64,000 nt of DNA, taken from contig CABFPG010000006.1 in the NCBI GenBank assembly GCA_902141825.1, forward strand, positions 310,001 to 374,000, read 5' to 3'. This DNA comes from Thalassocella blandensis. Its GTDB lineage: Bacteria > Pseudomonadota > Gammaproteobacteria > Pseudomonadales > Cellvibrionaceae. Position 1 is the first letter of the stretch; each line of letters starts with the position of its first letter. Below the pieces are notes generated by a model that had not been told where the DNA came from, did no database searches, and was given only the letters and a program-made list of their open reading frames with translations. Below, one piece after another: positions 18,537-25,883 of the stretch. A program made the translations under genes and the position numbers.

Positions 18537-21494
18537 TTAAGGGCGTAAAGGTAATTCGCTCAGTACAATATCGGCTTTTACTAAGGTTTTCTTACGTTCG
18601 CCTTCTATGTTGACAGTGTGTAAAAATGCGTCGGCTTTGCCAACCTTGTGCTCTATTAACGGACGGATCTGGAATAATGTGAGTTCACCATCGATAAAAC
18701 CAAATTCAATATCCCAGGGCAGGGCTTGATTCTTATCATCGAACTGAGCTTCATATTTTTGATTCACTTCAACGGCCAGTGCGCGTAGCTGCTTCATCTC
18801 CCCATCCGTTAACACAGCACCATCCTTAGCTGGCATCCACAAGACGCCACCACTTTCCGGTAGAGCACGCTGCCAGGCCACTTTTGCTTCCGACACCAGG
18901 GTAACGGCATTGTCTGGACTCAGAATTAGTGTTTCACTCGCTTCGCCAGCTACCGCCCCTCCTGCCCCCCAGGCGGTGGATACCGTTAGCCCCTCTCTGC
19001 GATGAATAAGATCGCGTGTCACCATTACACCGGATTTTTCAACCGGCATGCTTTTCATGAGTAGCACGGAAGGAAACACATAATCTGGATTTTGTAATAA
19101 CCCTTCTCGCCAGGCTATAGCACGTGGGCTGAGAATGGACGACCAGACCTGAGGAATTAAACTTGTGATTTTTTCAAACCCAACAACATTCGGCAAAGTT
19201 TCATAAAGCCCGGCACCGGTAAAGCCCGGGAGATCTTCCGCATTGGTATCGGAACGAATAAAAACACCATGCCCACCTGGTCCGAACTCACGCAGCATCA
19301 GCAACTCCAATGCTTCCACTGTTTCTTTATTTAAGGTTAATGCTGCTACTTTCAGCCGCAATACTTCCAATGCTTGCGATAATTCGCCTGCGTTAAACTG
19401 GCCGCTTGCAAGTTTAGCGTACTGGTCATGCAACTCCGTCCACTGACTGTCCTTTGCCTGGTTGACATGTTGAGCAAACACACCAAAAGGTATTCCAATT
19501 GCGGGCGAGACACGCCCAGGAAACAACCGATTAAGCTCCCCCAGGTTCGCCGCTTTTGGTCCAACAACTTTACCCGAAAGCGATTTATTAATATGCCGTA
19601 AAGGCAAAGGCGCATCGCTCGATAGATTGACCTTCGGAATTACCAGCTTAACGGCCCCGGTAGTTTTTGCCTGTTGAAAAATCTGCTGCTGATTTGGCTT
19701 AAGAGTATCTGCTAACTGCAAAACCACTGAACCGTCCCCTCCAGCAACCAGCACAACTTCCCGTCCTTGATATTGCTGCAAAATGTCAAATTGCTTCGGC
19801 GTGATGGTGACATTGGGAATTCCAAAGTTGCGTGCAAGCATTTGCACATGAGACAAAACATTTCCTTCTCCCATTGTCAGCACCCCCGCCACTGGCGCCA
19901 ACTCCGACACTGTTTGCGGTAACACAACAATATCATCACGTTGCAAATGGCTGGTATCTTCCAGCTCCTTATCACTTAAAATCTTCAGTTTTCCTTGAGC
20001 AATGCCAGGGTTTAACGCCATCAACGCCGGACTTGGCTGATCAAACATCACCTTTTGTAAACCAGCGGACTGCTGTGCATCGTATCCTAACCGCTTAGCG
20101 ACTTCGGCCAACTGCAGCACGACCGACCCTCTTAGAATATCGTCGACAAAGCTGGCTGCACGCCCATCCAGTGCGGTGTAACGAACCAAAGGTTCAGCAA
20201 AGTGATAGCGTACGGTACCAATGGTCCAGTTCCCAATCAGATTCAGTGTGCGCGTGACTTCATTGTATTGCTGCGTTGAAATTTTTTCTGCATCATCAAC
20301 ACTGAGTACCGCTTGATGTATTACGGCCAACTCACCTTCAGACAACAACCCCACACCGTAAGATGCATAAGCCAGAACCTCAGCTGTCTTCAACCACTGA
20401 CCACGGGTCATTGATGCGTTTTGCAACAGCGACAATGCCAGCAGTCGAATTTCCGTTTCCAGGTCGTGCGCACCATCCAGCAAAGTTAACCGCTGTGACG
20501 GCGTAATATTCCCTTGAATGAGTTTACGCATTTTATACAGTAACATCGAAAGCCGGTTCAAACGTACTCGCTCCGGCTCATCCATTTCATTCTTCATCAA
20601 GGTGGACAAGGGCTGATACACCTGATGCCTGGCCAGAGTTTTTCGCAACTCTTCCAGGCGCTGTACCCGACCTTCACTGCCATATAAGAACTGCATATTC
20701 TGTAGCAGCAATTCGGCACGCTGCAGAATGTCTTCCGGTGTACCGCTACGCGCCTTACTTTTTTTAAGCCACCCCTCTACCCGCTGAATGGTTCTACTGG
20801 AAGGCGTTGTGTGAATTTCCACACGAAGCGGTTCGAAACTATTGTCCAACTCGGCAATTTCCTGAGCAGAACGACGAACATTGCGAGAAATATCGTTACC
20901 ACTGCCGTGTGGCACCACTCGGATTAATTCATAAACCAGAAGAAAGTTTTCACTGACCCAAAGAGGATTTTGCAGGGCTTGCAACAACAATTCTCGACCA
21001 TAGTTTTCTTCATCTTCTATCTGTACTCGCCCCCGATAATTACGCGCCTTGCGTAACACCCAGCCATCATCAATATCTACCAGATACTGTTCTAACGCCA
21101 ACTCTCGCATACGTTGATGACGCCGACCGGCATCCCAGAACTCTTCAAACGATAGTGCTGTAAATATTGTTCCAACTGACCAGCCCAGTTGCGCCAACTG
21201 TGCCCGTTCGTCGCTGTAGGCAGCATATTGATGGCCACCTCCATGATCGCGACACGCATAAGATTTTGGCGGATGAGTGGTGCCATCCATACAATGCCAG
21301 CGAAGATGTTTATAGGGACCTCTATCGCTCGCCTTCATCCGCGCGACGAGCGCCTGTGCTTTCGCGATGGTTTGTGCATCGGGAGACTTTAACGGATTGG
21401 CATACGCCTGCGTCAGAGACAGCAATAGACAAAGGCCCGCACGCCTCAGAAGGTTTAATTTGAACTCTAAAGACAAAAAGGAATTAAATGACAT
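18537..21494 (-). CDS. Exported PEP-synthase/glucan-water-dikinase-like phosphotransferase
   Basis: A 985-residue protein. A signal peptide (KLNLLRR then a hydrophobic core) ends near QAYA-NP. An unassigned N-terminal region (about 35-480) with two Cys in LRWHC...SYAC is followed by a phosphohistidine domain with GEGNVLSHVQMLARNFGIPN, His549 being the expected phospho-acceptor, and then a C-terminal ATP-grasp domain of the PPDK_N type (GPKAANLGEL, FIRSDTNAEDLPGFTGAGL, DIEFGFIDGELTLFQIRPL). Phosphohistidine before ATP-grasp is the order of plant glucan water dikinases, and LSHVxxxARN is their motif; in PPDK and PEP synthase the order is reversed. The family transfers the ATP beta-phosphate through His to an acceptor. 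Export to the periplasm is highly unusual because ATP is scarce there. It leads a leftward unit divergent from a nucleotide-carrier gene. Confidence 0.88.
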   Translation of the reverse strand: MSFNSFLSLEFKLNLLRRAGLCLLLSLTQAYANPLKSPDAQTIAKAQALVARMKASDRGPYKHLRWHCMDGTTHPPKSYACRDHGGGHQYAAYSDERAQLAQLGWSVGTIFTALSFEEFWDAGRRHQRMRELALEQYLVDIDDGWVLRKARNYRGRVQIEDEENYGRELLLQALQNPLWVSENFLLVYELIRVVPHGSGNDISRNVRRSAQEIAELDNSFEPLRVEIHTTPSSRTIQRVEGWLKKSKARSGTPEDILQRAELLLQNMQFLYGSEGRVQRLEELRKTLARHQVYQPLSTLMKNEMDEPERVRLNRLSMLLYKMRKLIQGNITPSQRLTLLDGAHDLETEIRLLALSLLQNASMTRGQWLKTAEVLAYASYGVGLLSEGELAVIHQAVLSVDDAEKISTQQYNEVTRTLNLIGNWTIGTVRYHFAEPLVRYTALDGRAASFVDDILRGSVVLQLAEVAKRLGYDAQQSAGLQKVMFDQPSPALMALNPGIAQGKLKILSDKELEDTSHLQRDDIVVLPQTVSELAPVAGVLTMGEGNVLSHVQMLARNFGIPNVTITPKQFDILQQYQGREVVLVAGGDGSVVLQLADTLKPNQQQIFQQAKTTGAVKLVIPKVNLSSDAPLPLRHINKSLSGKVVGPKAANLGELNRLFPGRVSPAIGIPFGVFAQHVNQAKDSQWTELHDQYAKLASGQFNAGELSQALEVLRLKVAALTLNKETVEALELLMLREFGPGGHGVFIRSDTNAEDLPGFTGAGLYETLPNVVGFEKITSLIPQVWSSILSPRAIAWREGLLQNPDYVFPSVLLMKSMPVEKSGVMVTRDLIHRREGLTVSTAWGAGGAVAGEASETLILSPDNAVTLVSEAKVAWQRALPESGGVLWMPAKDGAVLTDGEMKQLRALAVEVNQKYEAQFDDKNQALPWDIEFGFIDGELTLFQIRPLIEHKVGKADAFLHTVNIEGERKKTLVKADIVLSELPLRP

Positions 21495-21727
21495 AATCTA
21501 TAATCACGTTGCAAGCCATCAATCGGACAGTGTAAATTTATCAGTACAGTGTTTTTTTAAGCTGCATGATAGTTCAAGTCACCGTGTGAACCTAGCAGAA
21601 AACGCTTCAAAAAGTGGTTAAAAAAATTTGTAACAAATACACTGCAGCAAACACTTGACGCTCAGCATAATTCGTTCATAGTGATAGTTTCTATTCTCTT
21701 ACACCAAGCCCTGGTAATTAATTTTCA
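21495..21727. promoter_or_regulatory. Divergent promoter region of the dikinase / nucleotide-carrier block
   Basis: 233 bp shared by the two divergent units. On the plus strand TTGACG (21655-21660) followed after 16 nt by CATAGT (21677-21682) is a plausible sigma-70 promoter for the carrier gene. No clear operator palindrome was seen. A shared regulatory region argues that both units are expressed together. Confidence 0.5.
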
Positions 21728-23170
21728 ATGTCGCAGCCATCAAGTTCCAGCAGTTCTGTTTCGGATCAAACACACCCTCATTCCCTGTTGGAGAAGATTC
21801 TTAATATTTTCGCCAAAGTACATGCCCGTGAAGGGCCCACCAGCCTGCTGTTACTGACCAACATTTTTTTAATTCTAGTCGCCTATTACTTTATTAAACC
21901 TGTACGTGAAGGCTGGCTATCCGTTTCCGTTATTTCCAACTTGAGCAAACTGGAAGTAAAAGCCTATTCCGCTTTTGGACAAAGCTTTTTGCTACTGGCA
22001 ATTTTACCGCTGTACTCCTTCGTCAGTGCACACGTCAGCCGTCGCAAACTCATCACCGGTACGGGTGCCGTATCTGCAGTTTGCCTGCTGATTTTCTGGC
22101 TTTGCCAGCCAGGTTTACTGGTGGAACAAATCCCTTTCGCCGGCGTTATGTTTTATATTTTTGTTGGGGTGTTTTCCGTCACGCTTATCGCGCAATTCTG
22201 GTCTTTTGCCGCTGACATTTATGGTGAAGAGCGCGGAAAACGTTTATTCCCTCTGATTGCGGTAGGCGCTTCATCAGGAGCCATGGTTGGTTCCTGGCTG
22301 GGAGAATACTTGATGAAATTCTCCTGGATAAGTGCATTTGATTTAATTTTAGTGAGTCTTATCCCTCTGGGTTTAGCCATAGCGCTGGCTAACTGGACAG
22401 ATAAACGCGGCACTCGTGGACACCCTTCAGACCTCACGGTCGCACGCTGGAACGAAGCCGCGGCACCCAATGGTGAAGGAGCTCTGCGTCTTATATTCAA
22501 ACACCAGTACCTGACAATCACGGCCGTGACAATTATGCTGTTCAATTGGGTTGTTGCCAGCGGAGACAACATATTGTTTGGACTCGTACAGCAAGCGTTC
22601 GAAACCACACTTCCCGAAGAAGCCGGTACAGACGCTTACCGTCAAGCGCTAAAAGAAGCGACGACAGCGTTCTACAGCAGCCTCTATTTCTGGATTAACT
22701 TAATTGGTTTGATACTGCAGGCATTTATTGTGTCCCGCCTGATTCAATTTGGCGGTTTCAGTTTGCTGATTATTACAACCCCGATTATTTCTCTGGCCAC
22801 CTATTTAACCATGGCCATTGCGCCGGTACTGGGCATCATTAAGATGATGAAAATTGCGGAGAACTCCAGCAATTACTCCATTAACAATACCGCCCGCCAT
22901 ATGATCTGGCTGCCGACGACGAAAGAAATGATGTATCAGGCCAAAGCCACTGTCGATACCCTCTTTGTTCGCATGGGAGATGGCCTGGCCGCTCTAACAG
23001 TTCTTTTGGGAACGCGTTACTGGAGCTTTTCACTGAACACCTTTTTAATCATTAATTTAGTTCTTTCCTTTGTCTGGGTACTTCTTGCCTTGTACCTCAC
23101 TCGAGAATACAAACGCTGGAGCCACGCCAAGGAAAAACAAGCACCAACAGAACCACAACCCTCTTTGTAG
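21728..23170 (+). CDS. ATP/ADP-translocase-like (Tlc/NTT) major facilitator carrier
   Basis: A 480-residue integral membrane protein with about 12 helices and a Ser-rich cytoplasmic N-terminus. The segment around YYFIKPVREGWLS in helix 1 and the RGKRLFPLIAVGASSGAMVGSWLGE region resemble the nucleotide-transporter (Tlc/NTT) branch of the major facilitator superfamily, known from Chlamydia, Rickettsia and plastids and also found in free-living bacteria. Those proteins exchange ATP for ADP or import nucleotides. Here, next to an exported ATP-using dikinase, an ATP supply to the periplasm is the obvious hypothesis; direction and substrate are inferred. An unrelated MFS carrier cannot be excluded. 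The next gene follows after 11 bp. Confidence 0.75.
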   Translation: MSQPSSSSSSVSDQTHPHSLLEKILNIFAKVHAREGPTSLLLLTNIFLILVAYYFIKPVREGWLSVSVISNLSKLEVKAYSAFGQSFLLLAILPLYSFVSAHVSRRKLITGTGAVSAVCLLIFWLCQPGLLVEQIPFAGVMFYIFVGVFSVTLIAQFWSFAADIYGEERGKRLFPLIAVGASSGAMVGSWLGEYLMKFSWISAFDLILVSLIPLGLAIALANWTDKRGTRGHPSDLTVARWNEAAAPNGEGALRLIFKHQYLTITAVTIMLFNWVVASGDNILFGLVQQAFETTLPEEAGTDAYRQALKEATTAFYSSLYFWINLIGLILQAFIVSRLIQFGGFSLLIITTPIISLATYLTMAIAPVLGIIKMMKIAENSSNYSINNTARHMIWLPTTKEMMYQAKATVDTLFVRMGDGLAALTVLLGTRYWSFSLNTFLIINLVLSFVWVLLALYLTREYKRWSHAKEKQAPTEPQPSL

Positions 23171-23181
23171 GCATAATCATT

Positions 23182-24081
23182 ATGTATTGCAATGTAAAAA
23201 CCCTGTTTTCACTGGCTCTTCTATTAGCTTGCGCGCATGCAACTGCATGGCAAAATGGTGAGGCCTTTGTGCCTAACAACACAAACTGGAAGCCGCTTTA
23301 CAATATGGTCGACTTGGAATTACAGGCCGACCTGGAGAAAAAACTTAACAGCAACCCTCAATGGCGACAACTGATTGCGAAAAAGCGCCTTGCGGTTGGC
23401 GTGGTGGATATGAGTGGCAAGCAACCAAAGTTTGCCAGAGTCAATGGAAATATCATGATGTATGCTGCCAGCATGCCCAAGATTGCCATATTACTTACGG
23501 CTTACGCGGCTTTTGAAGATGGCAGCCTGGAAGAAACCGAATCCATTCATCAGGATTTAAGCGATATGATTCGCGTTTCCAGTAACGACGCAGCCACTCG
23601 CGTGATCGACGCCGTTGGTCTTCCGAAAATTCAAGAAGTATTAACCGATCCGCGTTACGGACTTTATAATGAAGAACGCGGCGGCGGTCTTTGGGTAGGG
23701 AAGCGCTACGCAAAAACCGGTTCCCGACTCGGCGACCCCTTACACAACATTTCCCATGGTGCAACGGTTACCCAAACCTGTCGATTTTATTACATGCTAG
23801 CGCAAGGCAAGCTGGTGTCCATCGAACGTTCAGGGCAGATGCTGGCCGACCTGGCTGACCCCAAACTACACCATAAGTTTGTTTCTCAGCTGGACAAACT
23901 CGCGCCACAGGCGCAGGTATTTCGCAAATCAGGAACCTGGAAAAACTCTCACTCAGACTCCGTTATGGTGTGGGGAAATGAATGGCGAAATTACATTTTA
24001 GTTGCCATGGTAGAAAGCCCAAACGGCAGTAAGATTATTGAGAATATTGTTCCCGCGGTAGAATCCGTGTTACAACGATAA
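23182..24081 (+). CDS. Exported class-A-beta-lactamase-like serine hydrolase
   Basis: A 299-residue protein with a signal peptide ending near HATA-WQ. Its motifs are SMPK (S97 to K100), S133-S-N135 (the SxN motif) and KSG (FRKSGTWKN), the three signatures of the penicillin-recognising fold. The length fits class A enzymes, but the region where the Omega-loop Glu should sit reads EERGGGLWVGKRYAKTG, without a convincing ExxLN. It may therefore act on an envelope component rather than on beta-lactams. It lies 11 bp after the nucleotide-carrier gene and is surely cotranscribed with it. With the 442-residue hydrolase of the opposite unit it gives the block two exported enzymes of this fold. Confidence 0.82.
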   Translation: MYCNVKTLFSLALLLACAHATAWQNGEAFVPNNTNWKPLYNMVDLELQADLEKKLNSNPQWRQLIAKKRLAVGVVDMSGKQPKFARVNGNIMMYAASMPKIAILLTAYAAFEDGSLEETESIHQDLSDMIRVSSNDAATRVIDAVGLPKIQEVLTDPRYGLYNEERGGGLWVGKRYAKTGSRLGDPLHNISHGATVTQTCRFYYMLAQGKLVSIERSGQMLADLADPKLHHKFVSQLDKLAPQAQVFRKSGTWKNSHSDSVMVWGNEWRNYILVAMVESPNGSKIIENIVPAVESVLQR

Positions 24082-24366
24082 AACGCCGTTAGGTTACAGT
24101 TATTTTTAGCAGCGCCGGCGGGGCTTTCGTTTATGCCGGTACGCTTAGAGGTTTAAATTACGGGCTTTGGCATGCAAACTTTTGCCTCTAGGCCAACTAA
24201 AGCAATATTTGCCAAGCGTCATAGATATTCATAAATACAAAGGGCCACGACCATTTATTTATATTGAAATAAGACCCGGCACACACCATTAATACCTCTT
24301 CCGTTATTATGTTGTTACCAGCATCACCATGCTTTTTTAACTCTACCTTTCACGGCCGTTACTCAG

Positions 24367-24855
24367 ATGATTCGCGCAGCTCATATTCAGGACATTGTCG
24401 ACATTACACACATTTATAACGCAGGTATTAAATCTGGACTCGGGACATTTGAAACGCGTTTACGAGAGGAAAAAGAAATCCAAGGCTGGCTGGACGCAAG
24501 TGTGCAATTCCCGATACTTGTAGCTGAACATGAAGGTAAATGCGTCGGTTTTGCCAGACTTTTTGAATACCGAGCACGGGATTGCTATGCCGGTATTGCT
24601 GAGTTTTCAATTTATCTGGATCAACAATATCAGGGGCTTGGCATCGGGACGAAACTACTTAAGGCTCTGATTAGATCAGCAGAGCAAAGTGGCAAGCATA
24701 AGCTTATATCTCGAATTTTTACGTTTAATTCCGCGAGCCGGGCTCTATGTAAAAAATCAGGCTTTCGCGAAGTCGGCGTTTACCAACGACACGGAAAACT
24801 AAATGACCAATGGCTGGACGTCGTGATCGTAGAATATTTGATAGCAGCCAACTGA
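24367..24855 (+). CDS. GNAT acetyltransferase, phosphinothricin/arsinothricin acetyltransferase type (ArsN1-like)
   Basis: A 162-residue GNAT protein with the acetyl-CoA motif QYQGLGIGTKLL and the features of phosphinothricin acetyltransferases: early IYNAGI, central EFSIYLD and late FNSASRALCKKSGFREVGVYQRHGK, with a C-terminal WLDVVIVEY. Known members acetylate the amino group of phosphinothricin, methionine sulfoximine or, for ArsN1, arsinothricin. The next gene is arsH-like and starts 38 bp downstream, which favours an arsenic-antibiotic resistance role. Only sequence resemblance supports the substrate. No strong ribosome binding site is seen before the ATG. Confidence 0.8.
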   Translation: MIRAAHIQDIVDITHIYNAGIKSGLGTFETRLREEKEIQGWLDASVQFPILVAEHEGKCVGFARLFEYRARDCYAGIAEFSIYLDQQYQGLGIGTKLLKALIRSAEQSGKHKLISRIFTFNSASRALCKKSGFREVGVYQRHGKLNDQWLDVVIVEYLIAAN

Positions 24856-24893
24856 CACAAAACACATGAATATTGCAAACTGGAGATTTTTTC

Positions 24894-25613
24894 ATGTCGA
24901 CAGAAGATATGCCCAACCTGGATAAAGAAGCGATTCACCCCATCAATCAAGCCGCTCTTTTCCCGACTGAACTTGCCGAGCACAAACCACGTATACTCCT
25001 CTTGTATGGTTCATTGCGAAAAAGATCATTCAGCCGGCTGGCGATAGAGGAGGCCGCCAGAGTCCTGCAATATTTTGGCGCAGAGACACGTACATTTAAT
25101 CCCTCTGGTCTACCTCTACCCGACGATAGTGATGAACAACACCCCAAAGTTCAGGAATTACGTGAACTCGCACAATGGAGTGAAGGCATGGTGTGGTGTA
25201 GTCCGGAGCGACACGGTGCAATGACGGGCATCATGAAAACGCAGATAGATTGGATACCGCTCGCGGTCCAGGCAGTACGCCCTACGCAAGGCAAAACGCT
25301 GGCCGTTATGCAGGTTTGTGGCGGCTCACAATCATTTAATGCGGTCAATCAAATGCGAATCCTTGGACGCTGGATGCGTATGCTGACCATTCCAAATCAA
25401 TCTTCAGTTGCAAAAGCCTGGCAGGAATTCGACGATAACGACAGGATGAAACCCTCGTCTTACTATGATCGCATCGTTGATGTCATGGAAGAATTGGTTA
25501 AATTTACTTTACTGGTTCGAGATCGCAGTGATTATCTGGTAGACCGGTATTCAGAACGAAAAGAAAGTGCGGAAGCGTTTCGTAAAAGAATTGACCAACG
25601 TTCAGGTGCTTAG
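24894..25613 (+). CDS. arsH: ArsH-type NADPH-dependent FMN reductase / organoarsenical oxidase
   Basis: A 239-residue flavodoxin-fold protein. The FMN-phosphate loop [17 protein letters not shown], the [21 protein letters not shown] stretch and the [23 protein letters not shown] region are characteristic of ArsH. Known ArsH proteins use NADPH and FMN to oxidise trivalent organoarsenicals to the less toxic pentavalent form. The start at 24894 follows GGAG at a spacing of 8; a TTG at 24873 is an alternative. It is paired with the ArsN1-like gene. No arsR, arsB, arsC or arsM is visible nearby, so the pair stands alone. Confidence 0.92.
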   Translation: MSTEDMPNLDKEAIHPINQAALFPTELAEHKPRILLLYGSLRKRSFSRLAIEEAARVLQYFGAETRTFNPSGLPLPDDSDEQHPKVQELRELAQWSEGMVWCSPERHGAMTGIMKTQIDWIPLAVQAVRPTQGKTLAVMQVCGGSQSFNAVNQMRILGRWMRMLTIPNQSSVAKAWQEFDDNDRMKPSSYYDRIVDVMEELVKFTLLVRDRSDYLVDRYSERKESAEAFRKRIDQRSGA

Positions 25614-25735
25614 TTTTTTGCGGTAAAAAGAGGGAGTGACAACAGGTCTATTCTTGGTTCAGCTTTATTTAAAAATTGCTTTGCGGTTGGCCTGGAGTGA
25701 TGTTAGATCTGGAGTCTTGTTTGGCCTGATTCACA

Positions 25736-25777
25736 CCTTAATGTATACGCCTTAATGTAAACACCTTAATGTAAACG
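25736..25777. repeat. 3 x 14-bp tandem repeat
   Basis: Three consecutive 14-bp units of the form CCTTAATGTAAACG (first copy TATACG, second ending AACA) downstream of arsH. Non-coding. Same period as the 6602-6657 repeat but different sequence. Confidence 0.9.
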
Positions 25778-25823
25778 TAGCTACTTTCCACTCAACATGC
25801 ACTCCAGCAACATCTCTTCGAAC

Positions 25824-25857
25824 TACATGGATACCCAATTATTCAGGTATCCATGTA
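25824..25857. terminator. Inverted repeat, possible terminator
   Basis: A perfect 12-bp stem (TACATGGATACC at 25824-25835 with its complement at 25846-25857) with a 10-nt loop, between convergent arsH and the M14 peptidase gene. There is no long T tract, so termination is likely but not certain. Confidence 0.55.
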
Positions 25858-25883
25858 CGCAGAACTCTCTCTGCATAGCAGCT

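Noticed and set aside
18537-21494. Ordinary PEP synthase or PPDK
   Set aside because: Domain order is reversed, the PEP-binding barrel is absent and a signal peptide is present.
23182-24081. Beta-lactam resistance gene
   Set aside because: General fold motifs are present but the Omega-loop Glu is not evident, and the operon context points to an envelope function.
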